Assembly: GCA_026874595.1 (NCBI GenBank)
Contig: CM049307.1
Location: 581,579 to 645,578, forward strand
DNA length: 64,000 nucleotides
From: Sipunculus nudus
Taxonomy: Eukaryota > Annelida > Sipuncula > Golfingiida > Sipunculidae
Direction: 5' to 3'
Part shown: in pieces, positions 1-10,214 of the stretch
How positions within the stretch are numbered: the stretch's first letter is position 1
Layout: each line of letters starts with the position of its first letter
Program-made: the position numbers and the translations under genes
Notes under the pieces: model-generated
Told to the model about the DNA's origin: nothing
Seen by the model: the letters and a program-made list of their open reading frames with translations, nothing else
Database searches by the model: none

Positions 1-774
1 TCACGTATGCGTGATGAACATAAATTCTGTAACGGAGATAAAAATAAATCAGATTTTGTAACACTAGGCAGTGTGAAATGTCTAGGGGAATGAATAAAGA
101 AGCCAGTGGTTTTTGTAAACAAATAACTATAATTTATTCTTATAACAACCGTAACATTACAATACACTAAATCAATACAATTATACAGTAAAACAGCGGT
201 ATAACAACAAATCAATACAATCACACAGAAAAATAAACAATGTGCACATTACATGGATAACAACACCGTCACAACGATAAGTTCTGTAAATGTATACTCT
301 CGGAGAATGACAGTCCAGTGTAGTGCTCTTGTAACAATCCAGAAAGTAAACTGAAGTCCAAAGGCACAAAATCCAGAAGAAACTCTGAAGAAAATCTATA
401 ATTGCCGCACACGTCGGATAAGGTCCCAGAAACTCACACACGCTTTTGTGTCCGCTGGAAAATCTTCTCTGCTCTCTGCCCCCGGCTCTAAAACACAGCC
501 CCTTTATATACTCTCACCCCAAGCCGAGAATTTTCCACCTCTAGAACATTCGAAGAATAATACATTATACACAGTAAGCACGCTTCACAGGAATCCTCTA
601 GAAATACATCGTTGTGTGTATCTCTACATACCAGGGTCATAACGTGACCTCGGCCAGGCGTGAAAACCCCAAGTCAACATGACAACGAGAGTTCAACCAG
701 TACGGATAAAACATAAAGTGCAACAATAACATGAGTTACGCCAGTGTCAGACAATAAAAGAAGCACCTGTAACA
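1..774 (-). mobile_element. Solo-LTR-like block, copy 1 (first 24 bp outside window)
   Basis: In copies 2-4 the block begins TGTTACGGAACC and ends GCACCTGTAACA on the plus strand, that is TG...CA with a 6-bp terminal inverted repeat TGTTAC/GTAACA, about 798 bp long. Promoter-like signals point to minus-strand transcription: TATATAAA (plus 503-510 reversed) and, beyond it, AATAAA (plus 133-138 reversed). No internal retrotransposon sequence and no target duplication are visible; the right flank resumes a satellite monomer exactly. An 86-codon minus-strand ORF (181-441) recurs in all copies but resembles nothing I recognise. Confidence 0.6.
503..557 (-). promoter_or_regulatory. TATA box with heat-shock-element-like motif in the LTR-like block
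   Basis: Read on the minus strand, GAATGTTCTAGAG-type triplets (plus 541-557, containing GAAcaTTC at 544-551) lie about 34 bp upstream of TATATAAAGG (plus 501-510). A second match, GAAtcCTCtaGAA, lies further upstream at about 590-603. Heat shock factor binds alternating GAA/TTC triplets spaced by two bases. The same sites recur in the other copies of the block. Function is inference. Confidence 0.35.
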
Positions 775-1510
775 ATGTGTATATACGAAGTTCGAATTTC
801 GATCTCATATTTTAAAACACAGCTTGTTTTCACCTATTGGCCTTATATGCAAAGTTCCAGATGATTCTGCAATGGTCACCCAAACAACTTTTTCCGGGCG
901 CATTTATATTTATAATGCCTATACATGTGTATATGTGAAGTTCGAATTTCGATCGCATATTTTACTAAGATGCGTGTTTCGGCCTATTGGCCTTATATGA
1001 GGAGTTTCAGTTGATTCTGCAATGTTAAGCCAAACATCTCTTCTGGGCGCATTTTTATATAATATGCCTATATATCTGTGTAAATACGAAGTTCGTTTTT
1101 CGATCTCATATTTTAGCAAACAGCGGGTTATCGCCTATTGGGCTTATATGCAGAGTTTCAGTTGATTGTGCAATGTTCAGCCAAACAACTCTTTTCGGGC
1201 GCATTAATATATAATATACGTACATGTGTATATATACGAAGTTCGAGTTTCGATTTCATATTTTACCAATCAGCGTGTTATGGCCTTTTGGCCTGATATG
1301 CGGAGGTTCAGTTCATTCTGCAATGTTCACCCAAACAACTTTTTTCGGGCGGAATTTTAAATATTATGCGTTTATATATGTGTTTATACGAAGTTTGAAT
1401 TTCGATCTCTTATTTTGTCAAACAGCGTATTTTGGCCTTTTGGCCTTATATTCGGAGTTTCAGTTCATTCTGCAATGTTCGACCAATCAACTCTTTTCGG
1501 ACCCATTTAT
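775..1510 (+). repeat. ~150-bp satellite, short block, copy 1 (five monomers)
   Basis: Tandem AT-rich monomers. Each carries, in order, tgtgtatatacgaagttcgaattt, tcatattttac, an agcgtgtt stretch, ggcctattggcc, ggagtttcagttgattctgcaatg, and a cttttcgggcgcattta plus (TA)-rich spacer. All five are of the gaagttcg/agcgtg type (type A). Confidence 0.9.
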
Positions 1511-2375
1511 AATAATAATAATATTAATTTATTATTTATATAGCGCTCATTATATGTATTGAATCATGTCATAAGCGCTTTACATACATGTAAAAACATA
1601 TCATCAGTTGTCTTATATTTCACATTAAATACTAAATAGGTATATATTTTACGTACAAATAAAAACATATCATCGGTAGTCCTGTAATTTTACATAAAAT
1701 ACTAAATAGGTATATATTTTACATACATTTAAACATCAGTAGTCCTATAATTATTACACATAAAATACTAAACAGGTATATCTTTTAAGAATAATAAAAC
1801 TAGTTTTTATTAAAAGAAACCACACAGTGTTGTGTAAAACATTTAAAACTTATACTCAGGATTGTAAGACCTACAAAATGAAAATGTTTTCAATCTATAG
1901 TTGCATTATTTATTACATATACTGGGATATTTTTCCAGAGTTTTGGCCCTGCATATCGAAATGATGATGTTTTCAGTACTGGCAGCTTTTTCATTATTCT
2001 GTGATCTGAGTGACCTCCCATGATTTTAGTCTAGTAATGATTGCAGATATCTTGGTGCTGTTCCATTAATACATTGGTATACGAAAACTAACACTTTATA
2101 GTCTATCCTGTCTCTGATTTTCAGCCAGTGAAGATCTTGCATAAATAATGAAATCCTATCATATTTCTGCACACCACAAATTGTACGAGCAGCCATGTTC
2201 TGCATCAATTGTAACTTGGATATATAGCATCCATGTGCCCCTAAGAGCAAACTGTTACAATAGTCGATACGACTGATGGCTAAACCCTGTACTACTATTT
2301 TGGTGGTCTCCCTTGATAGCATTGATCGTATCCTGTTAATATTCTTCAAACTTAAATATGGTTGAACTCATTGTT
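1511..2375 (-). mobile_element. LINE 3' fragment (minus strand), copy 1
   Basis: Covers the C-terminal end of ORF2 and about 500 bp of 3' untranslated sequence, ending on the minus strand in agcgctatataaat followed by (ATT)n. That microsatellite-like tail is typical of CR1/L2-type LINEs. It abuts, at about 2375, a LINE 5' fragment pointing the other way. Confidence 0.75.
2026..2370 (-). pseudogene. LINE ORF2 C-terminal domain remnant, copy 1
   Basis: The reading frame (about 107-114 codons) carries the pattern seen after the reverse transcriptase in CR1/Jockey-group LINEs: IRSMLS, SRIDYCNSLL, LQLMQNMAARTI, KYDRISLFMQDLHWL, RIDYKV and APRYLQSLL, ending in a stop at 2026. Upstream the frame is closed by TGA at 2368-2370, so the fragment is detached from its reverse transcriptase. 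No in-frame ATG is needed; this is the tail of a longer protein. It cannot act alone. Confidence 0.8.
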
Positions 2376-2601
2376 GTATTGCGCCTAGTCAGATGCTCTC
2401 TGATGGTGGCTGCCAAATTTTAGTTATTTATATTGATATTATAGTGATTAACAGTGTATAAACAAGAAATGGAATACCTTAGGATACAAGAAGTACAATT
2501 ATGTGAGTAACTTTTGTAAAATCAACCAGGACTTTAACTCTTACTCAGTAACTTATATTATCACCCGCAGTGTTTGTGATTAACTAACATTATCACTCAC
2601 A

Positions 2602-4344
2602 ATGTTGAGTTATACTCGGACATTCCTTAGAAGTTTGCGGAGGTCAGCATTGACTTTTTTTTTTTTTTTATATATATATAATTTTTTTGGTGGAGGTAAC
2701 CGCCTCCATTTTTCAATGCTGACTTAACTAAGTCTTAACTAAGTATGTACATCTGCAGAGTTTCCATTTCAGTTTGGGACTACTTGACAGGGCGGTAGCA
2801 CTCGCTTCCTATCATTTTTATATCCTGGTGTCACCCAGGCCCGGTGTCTACCGCACCTGCGGGTCCTGGGTGTATAATCATCCTCATTGCTGGGTCATAA
2901 CACCGAGGAACCCCCAAAGACGCACTCGTATGTGAGTGATACACGGCTGTAGGGCACAGCCTTCCCATTAAGCCTGCAGAGCGCTCACCCTGGGTAGGGG
3001 CCGACCGTGAAAAACCTCACCGCCTCGGCTGAGATTCGAACCCACGATCTCCCGGCTTTGAGTCCTGCGCTCTACCCCTGAGCCACAGAAGCCGGTAGGT
3101 CAGCATTGACTAAGCTACTGCCAGCATGCACTGAAACCACTATTATAGCTGCAGTAATTAAAAAGCAGCACACCTTTGGAAAGCAAGTTTACAGACGCAG
3201 CAGAGGTGGACAGAAAGTCTTTAAGAGAATTCAAGTTGTCAGTAGACACAGGTATGAACTGGTAAAACACAGGGCCTATAAACCAGAAAACAATATCCAT
3301 ATCCAGATATCAGGAAATAGTCCTAACCTCATTCAAGCCGCACTGGCAAATCTGAGGTCAGTTAGAAATAAAATAGAAAGTTTTCAAGAATATTTGACTA
3401 GAAATGAGATACAAATCTGTGCATTGACAGAAACTTGGTTGCCAGATATGATAGAACCAGTTAAAGAAGTCATTCCCCCATCCTACCAAATTATATCGGT
3501 TCCAAGGAAAACAGGTCAGAGAGGAGGTGGTATAGCCTTCATATACAAAGAAGAACATGATATATCATTGGAGGAAGAATACCAATTCCAATGTCTTGAA
3601 TGTGCTGATTTTCAACTGAAGACACCAAATAGGAATGTAACAATATGTGTACTTTACTGATATCCAGGAACAAGCACACTTGAATTTGTTAACAACATGT
3701 GCAATAACTTTGAAATGAACATAAAAAGAACTAATGAACTTGTGATTGCTGGAGACTTTAACATTAAAATGGACTTGGTAAATAACCATGACACAATCCT
3801 ACTGCAAGATATGATGGATAACTTTGATCTTAAAAATAATGTTGCATTCTGTACACACACTGCTGGTCATACTATTGGTTTGATTTTATCAGAAAATGCA
3901 TCAACTGTTGTACACAATGTTAGGCAGGGTCATTTTATATCTGATCATTGTTTCATACTTTTTGAATTAGAAGTTCAAAAAGTCAGAAAGGAGTTTAAGA
4001 CTGTGAAGAAAAGATTGTGGAAGAAAATTAACAAGGATAGCTTTATTTCAGAGTTGAATGATCTGTTCAGTAGCATTAAACAAGAAAATATTGACACAAT
4101 GGTATCTGCTTATAACAGCCACTTGGAGTTGTTGGCAAACAAATATGCTCCAGTTAAAACTTTTAAGGTTAGAGAGAGAGATGTCTCTTCATGGATAACG
4201 GATGACTTTGGGATGAAATAAAATTACGCAGATGTAGGGAGAGAGAATGGAAGAATAAGAAAAATGAAGTTAGCTTTAAAGCTTTTTCACATCAAAGAAG
4301 ATATGTTAACTACATGCTGAAACATGCTAAAAAAGATTACTATT
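2602..4344 (+). pseudogene. LINE ORF2 apurinic-type endonuclease domain, copy 1 (disrupted)
   Basis: ORF2 starts at ATG 2602, is split by the SINE, resumes at 3112, and hits TGA at 3658-3660 where copy 5 has AGA (Arg). It continues in the same frame to a stop at 4219-4221. Endonuclease/exonuclease/phosphatase signatures are in order: ANLRSVRNK (Asn), CALTETWL (Glu), RGGGIAFIYK, VIAGDFNIK (GDFN), THTAGHTIG, and ISDHC (SDH). The catalytic residues of this family, which nicks target DNA during LINE insertion, are therefore intact. A small indel near 4190-4215 (compare copy 5) truncates the linker that should lead to reverse transcriptase. Assignment to a CR1/Jockey-like group is from motif style. 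Confidence 0.8.
2656..3096 (-). mobile_element. tRNA-derived SINE, copy 1
   Basis: On the minus strand the element begins ccggcttctgtggctcaggg, with an A-box-like tggctcaggggtagagc and a B-box-like ggttcgaatc (pol III internal promoter, tRNA-like head). A ~330-bp body and an A/T-rich tail follow, appearing as (T)n plus tatatatataa on the plus strand at 2655-2681. It is flanked by a 15-bp duplication aggtcagcattgact (2641-2655 and 3097-3111). Copy 5 has the uninterrupted site at about 33726-33740. It interrupts LINE ORF2 in codon 17-18. Confidence 0.88.
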
Positions 4345-4636
4345 ATGCGTATATATATACGTATACACGAAGGACTAATTTCGATCTCATATTTTACCAA
4401 GCAGCGTGTTATGGCCTATTGGCCTGATATGTGGAGTTCCAGGTGATTCTGCTATGTTCACCAAACAATTTTTTTTGGGCGCATTTATATATTATATGCC
4501 TATATATATATGTGTGTATATACGAAGTTCGAATTTCGATTTCTATTTTACCAAGCAGCGTGTTTTGGCCTATTGACCTTATACGCGGAGTTTCAGTTGA
4601 GTCTGCTATGTTCGCAAAAAAAAATTTTCTCGGCGC

Positions 4637-4698
<62 letters not shown>

Positions 4699-6172
4699 CT
4701 CGGCGAATTTCGAATTTCGATCTCATATTTCACAAAGCAGCGTGTTTTGGCCTATTAGCCTTATAAATGGTGTTTCAGTTGATTCTTCAATGTTCAGCCA
4801 ATAAACCCTTTTGGGCGCATTCATAAATGTTATGCGTATGTCTATGTGTACATACGGAGTCAAAAATGCGATCACATATTTTACCAAACAGCGTGTTTTC
4901 GCCTATTGGCTTTATATGCGGAGTTTCAGTTGATTCTGCAATGTTCAACGAAACAACTTTTTTGGGCGCATTTATATATATTATGCGTATATATCTGTGT
5001 ATATACGAAGTTCGATTTTTTATATCATATTTTAGCAAACAGCGTGATTTCGTCTATTGGCCTTATATGCGGAGTTTCAGTTGATTCTGCAATATTCATC
5101 CAAAAAACTCTTTTCGGACTCATTTATATATAATTTGCGTATATATGTGTATATACTATGTTCGAATTTCGATCTCATATTTGAGGAAACAGCGTGTTTA
5201 ACCTATCGGCCTTATATGCGGAGTTTCAGTTGATTCTGCAATTTTCACCCGAAAAACTCTTATCGGGCGCAATTAGAAATGTTATGCATATATATGTGTA
5301 TATAGAAGGACGAATTTCGATCTCATATTTTATCAAGCAGCGGGGTATGTCCTGTTGGGCTTTTATGCGAAGTTTCAGTTGATTCTGCAATGTTCACCCG
5401 AAAAACCCCTATCGGGCACAATTATTTATAATATGCGTATATATCTGTGTATTTACGAAGTTCGATTTTTGATATCATATTTTAGCAAACAGCGTGTTTT
5501 CGCCTATTAGCCTTAAATGCGGAGTTTCAGTTGATTCTGCAATGTTCCCGAAACAAATTTTTTTTTGTTATATAAATATAATAATCGTATATATGTGTAT
5601 ATATGAAGGGCGAATTTCGATCTGATATTTTACCAAGCAGCGGGGTATGGTCTGTTGGGCTGATATGCGAAGTTTCAGTTGATTCTGCAATGTTTACCCG
5701 AAACAACTCCTATCGGGCGCAATTATTAATATTATGCATATATATGTGTATATACGAAGTTCGAATTTTGATCTCCTATTTTACCAAACAGCCTGTTTTC
5801 ACCTAATGCCCATATATGCGGAGTTCCAGTTGATTCTGCAATGTTCACCGAAACAACTCTTTTCGGGAGAATTTATATATATTATGCCTATATAAGTGTA
5901 TATACGGAGGACGAATTTCGATCTCATATTTTGCCAAGCAGAGGGGTATGGACTGTTTGGCTGATATGCGCAGATTCAGTTTATTCTGCAATGTTCACCC
6001 GAAAAACACTTATCGGTCACAATTATTAATATTTTGCATATTTATGTGTATATACGAAGTTCGAATCTCTTACAGCGTGTTTTGGCCTATTGGCCTTAAA
6101 TTCGGAGTTTCAGTTGATTCTGCAATGGTCACCCAAACAACTCTTTCCGGGCCCATTTATATATGATATGCT

Positions 6173-6225
<53 letters not shown>

Positions 6226-7389
6226 GTATTTACGAAGAACGAATTTCGATCTCATATTTTACCAAGCAGCGGGGTATGGCCTAATGGGCTTTTATGCGAA
6301 GCTTCAGTTGATTCTGCAATGTTCAACGAAACAGCTCTTTTGGGCGCATTTATATATATATTCTGTGTATATATCTGTGTATATACGAAGTTCGATTTTT
6401 GATATCATATTTTAGCAAACAGCGTGTTTTCTCCTATTGGCCTTATATGCGGAGTTTCAGTTGATTCTGCAATATTCATCCAAAAAACTCTTTTCGGACT
6501 CATTTATATATAATTTGCGTATATATGTGTATATACTTTGTTCGAATTTCGATCTCATATTTTAGCAAACAGCGTGTTTCGCCTATCGGCCTTATATGCG
6601 GAGTTTCAGTTGATTCTGCAAAGTTCACCCGAAAAACTCTTATCGGGCGCAATTATAAATGTTATGCATATATACGTGTACATAGAAGGACGAATTTCGA
6701 TCTCATATTTTACCAAGCAGCGGGGTGTAGCCGATTGGGCTTTTATGTGAAGCTTCAGTTGATTCTGCAATGTTCACCCGAAAAACTCTTATCGGGAAAC
6801 AATTATATATAATATGCGTATATATCTGTGTATATATGAAGTTCCATTTTTGATATCATATTTTAGCAAACAGCGTGTTTTCGCCTATTGGCCTTCAATG
6901 CGGAGTTTCAGTTTATTCTGCAAGGTTCACCGAAACAACTTTTTTGTTGTCATATAAATATAATAATCGTATATATGTGTATAAATGAAGGACGAATTTC
7001 GATCTGATATTTTACCAAGCAGCGGGATGTGGCCTGTTGGGCTGATATGCGAAGTTTCAGTTGATTCTGCAATGTTCACCCGAAAAGCTCCTATCTGGCG
7101 CAATTATTAATATTATTCAGATATATGTGTATATACGAAGTTCGAATTTTGATCTCCTATTTTAACAAACAGAGTGTTTTGGCCTATTGGCCTTTAATGC
7201 GGAGTTTCAGTTGATTCTGCAATGTTCACCGAAACAACTTTTTTGTTGCTATATAAATATAATATGCATGTATATGTGTATATATGAAGGACGAATTTCG
7301 ATTTGATATTTTACCAAGCAGCGGGGTATAGCCTGTTGGGCTGGTTCTGCAATGTTCACCGAAAAAATCTTTTGGGCGCATTTATAATA

Positions 7390-7440
<51 letters not shown>
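4345..7440 (+). repeat. ~150-bp satellite, long block, copy 1 (about 20 monomers)
   Basis: Spacing of the agcgtg/agcggg landmark is 148-152 bp (for example 4890, 5042, 5192, 5340, 5492). The left part is type A (gaagttcg, agcgtgtt). From about 5280 type A and type B monomers (gaaggacgaattt, agcggggtatg, ctgttgggct, gcgaagtttcag) mostly alternate, giving a ~300-bp dimer period. The spacer between monomers is TA-rich and has expanded to (AT)n at about 4641-4676, 6176-6222 and 7396-7439. Confidence 0.9.
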
Positions 7441-7552
7441 CTCTGAAGAAAAACAACACTGTTAATTCACAACAGACTGTTTCACGGGATGCGACCCGAT
7501 CATCAGGTGAATGTGGTTAGAATGAAGCTAACGTCGTGGTTTGAAAAGCCAT
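7441..7552 (-). mobile_element. Penelope-like-element terminal fragment (hammerhead island), copy 1
   Basis: A non-satellite island between two (AT)n tracts. On the minus strand it has the layout found at the ends of Penelope-like retroelements: a hammerhead core followed by a T-rich stretch (gttgtttttcttcagag). No coding sequence accompanies it. Assignment to Penelope-like elements is from this motif only. Confidence 0.5.
7465..7512 (-). ncRNA. Type I hammerhead ribozyme motif, copy 1
   Basis: On the minus strand, stem I ATTCAC (7512-7507) pairs with GTGAAT (7470-7465). The core CTGATGA is at 7506-7500. Stem II CGGG/CCCG (7498-7495 with 7488-7485) has a 6-nt loop, with a U-U mismatch where a G-C pair is usual. 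GAAA is at 7483-7480. A 3-bp stem III ACA/TGT has loop GTC and ends in the GTT cleavage triplet (7473-7471). All core residues of the hammerhead consensus are present. The U-U mismatch and GUU triplet suggest weak activity. Confidence 0.6.
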
Positions 7553-7590
7553 ATATATATATATATATTTATATATTTATATATATATTT

Positions 7591-8388
7591 TGTTACGGAA
7601 CCTATATAAACAGATCACGTATGCGTGATGAACATAAATTCTGTAACGGAGATAAAAATAAATCAGATTTTGTAACACTAGGCAGTGTGAAATGTCTAGG
7701 GGAATGAATAAAGAAGCCAGTGGTTTTTGTAAACAAATAACTATAATTTATTCTTATAACAACCGTAACATTACAATACACTAAATCAATACAATTATAC
7801 AGTAAAACAGCGGTATAACAACAAATCAATACAATCACACAGAAAAATAAACAATGTGCACATTACATGGATAACAACACCGTCACAACGATAAGTTCTG
7901 TAAATGTATACTCTCGGAGAATGACAGTCCAGTGTAGTGCTCTTGTAACAATCCAGAAAGTAAACTGAAGTCCAAAGGCACAAAATCCAGAAGAAACTCT
8001 GAAGAAAATCTATAATTGCCGCACACGTCGGATAAGGTCCCAGAAACTGACACACGCTTTTGTGTCCGCTGGAAAATCTTCTCTGCTCTCTGCCCCCGGC
8101 TCTAAAACACAGCCCCTTTATATACTCTCACCCCAAGCCGAGAATTTTCCACCTCTAGAACATTCGAAGAATAATACATTATACACAGTAAGCACGCTTC
8201 ACAGGAATCCTCTAGAAATACATCGTTGTGTGTATCTCTACATACCAGGGTCATAACGTGACCTCGGCCAGGCGTGAAAACCCCAAGTCAACATGACAAC
8301 GAGAGTTCAACCAGTACGGATAAAACATAAAGTGCAACAATAACATGAGTTACGCCAGTGTCAGACAATAAAAGAAGCACCTGTAACA
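7591..8388 (-). mobile_element. Solo-LTR-like block, copy 2 (798 bp, complete)
   Basis: Starts tgttacgg after an (AT)n tract and ends gtaaca before a satellite monomer (atgtgtatatacgaag). This is the complete reference copy for the TG...CA block. Its left flank is (AT)n and its right flank atgtg, so no 4-6 bp target duplication is visible. Confidence 0.6.
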
Positions 8389-9124
8389 ATGTGTATATAC
8401 GAAGTTCGAATTTCGATCTCATATTTTAAAACACAGCTTGTTTTCACCTATTGGCCTTATATGCAAAGTTCCAGATGATTCTGCAATGGTCACCCAAACA
8501 ACTTTTTCCGGCGCATTTATATTTATAATGCCTATACATGTGTATATGTGAAGTTCGAATTTCGATCTCATATTTTACTAAGATGCGTATTTCGGCCTAT
8601 TGGCCTTATATGAGGAGTTTCAGTTGATTCTGCAATGTTAAGCCAAACATCTCTTCTGGGCGCATTTTTATATAATATGCCTATATATCTGTGTAAATAC
8701 GAAGTTCGTTTTTCGATCTCATATTTTAGCAAACAGCGGGTTATCGCCTATTGGGCTTATATGCAGAGTTTCAGTTGATTGTGCAATGTTCAGCCAAACA
8801 ACTCTTTTCGGGCGCATTAATATATAATATACGTACATGTGTATATATACGAAGTTCGATTTTCGATTTCATATTTTACCAATCAGCGTGTTATGGCCTT
8901 TTGGCCTGATATGCGGAGGTTCAGTTCATTCTGCAATGTTCACCCAAACAACTTTTTTCGGGCGGAATTTTAAATATTATGCGTTTATATATGTGTTTAT
9001 ACGAAGTTTGAATTTCGATCTCTTATTTTGTCAAACAGCGTATTTTGGCCTTTTGGCCTTATATTCGGAGTTTCAGTTCATTCTGCAATGTTCGACCAAT
9101 CAACTCTTTTCGGACCCATTTATA
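8389..9124 (+). repeat. ~150-bp satellite, short block, copy 2
   Basis: Five type A monomers, collinear with 775-1510. Confidence 0.9.
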
Positions 9125-9988
9125 ATAATAATAATATTAATTTATTATTTATATAGCGCTCATTATATGTATTGAATCATGTCATAAGCGCTTTACATAC
9201 ATGTAAAAACATATCATCAGTTGTCTTATATTTCACATTAAATACTAAATAGGTATATATTTTACGTACAAATAAAAACATATCATCGGTAGTCCTGTAA
9301 TTTTACATAAAATACTAAATAGGTATATATTTTACATACATTTAAACATCAGTAGTCCTATAATTATTACACATAAAATACTAAACAGGTATATCTTTTA
9401 AGAATAATAAAACTAGTTTTTATTAAAAGAAACCACACAGTGTTGTGTAAAACATTTAAAACTTATACTCAGGATTGTAAGACCTACAAAATGAAAATGT
9501 TTTCAATCTATAGTTGCATTATTTAATACATATACTGGGATATTTTTCCAGAGTTTTGGCCCTGCATATCGAAATGATGATGTTTTCAGTACTGGCAGCT
9601 TTTTCTTTATTCTGTGATCTGAGTGACCTCCCATGATTTTAGTCTAGTAATGATTGCAGATATCTTGGTGCTGTTCCATTAATACATTGGTATACGAAAA
9701 CTAACACTTTATAGTCTATCCTGTCTCTGATTTTCAGCCAGTGAAGATCTTGCATAAATAATGAAATCCTATCATATTTCTGCACACCACAAATTGTACG
9801 AGCAGCCATGTTCTGCATCAATTGTAACTTGGATATATAGCATCCATGTGCCCCTAAGAGCACACTGTTACAATAGTCGATACGACTGATGGCTAAACCC
9901 TGTACTACTATTTTGGTGGTCTCCCTTGATAGCATTGATCGTATCCTGTTAATATTCTTCAAACTTAAATATGGTTGAACTCATTGTT
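9125..9988 (-). mobile_element. LINE 3' fragment (minus strand), copy 2
   Basis: Same structure as copy 1: C-terminal ORF2 remnant, 3' untranslated part and (ATT)n tail. Confidence 0.75.
9639..9983 (-). pseudogene. LINE ORF2 C-terminal domain remnant, copy 2
   Basis: Identical reading frame to copy 1 except one substitution that changes CNSLLLG to CNSVLLG. Still cut off from reverse transcriptase. Confidence 0.8.
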
Positions 9989-10214
9989 GTATTGCGCCTA
10001 GTCAGATGCTCTCTGATGGTGGCTGCCAAATTTTAGTTATTTATATTGATATTATAGTGATTAACAGTGTATAAACAAGAAATGGAATACCTTAGGATAC
10101 AAGAAGTACAATTATGTGAGTAACTTTTGTAAAATCAACCAGGACTTTAACTCTTACTCAGTAACTTATATTATCACCCGCAGTGTTTGTGATTAACTAA
10201 CATTATCACTCACA

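Larger units (their letters stand above)
2376..4344 (+). mobile_element. LINE 5' fragment (plus strand), copy 1
   Basis: Holds about 225 bp of probable 5' untranslated sequence, the ORF2 start and the endonuclease domain, and stops at catgctaaaaaagattacta, where the satellite resumes. The central reverse transcriptase is absent. A SINE splits it at 2656-3096. The left boundary with the 3' fragment is an estimate. Confidence 0.7.
1..7614 (+). repeat. Higher-order repeat copy 1 (left 24 bp outside window)
   Basis: Order: LTR-like block 1-774, satellite 775-1510, LINE 3' piece (minus) about 1511-2375, LINE 5' piece (plus) about 2376-4344 with SINE at 2656-3096, satellite 4345-7440, hammerhead island 7441-7552, (AT)n spacer to the next LTR-like block at 7591. 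Confidence 0.93.

Noticed and set aside
181-441. 86-codon minus-strand ORF repeated in all LTR-like blocks
   Set aside because: Conserved only because the whole block is near-identical at DNA level; no recognisable domain, and it lies where an LTR leader would be.
448-642. 64-71-codon plus-strand ORF in the LTR-like blocks
   Set aside because: Shadow of the same non-coding block; antisense to the proposed promoter; no domain.
1224-1562. Long ORFs running through satellite monomers (also 12046-12387, 13711-14142, 19636-19986)
   Set aside because: They arise because monomers of ~150 bp (near a multiple of three) lack stops in some frames. They read through (AT)n and (TG)n tracts, shift frame between units and have no protein-like conservation.
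2960-3096. A genuine tRNA gene on the minus strand
   Set aside because: The A and B boxes are present but no complete cloverleaf with a paired acceptor stem can be drawn, and the sequence is part of a ~440-bp SINE with a target duplication.
7591-8388. LTR-like block belonging to the Gmr1-like element
   Set aside because: Only the terminal hexamers and a CCGTAACA end are alike; the rest of the two sequences is unrelated, so it is a different family.
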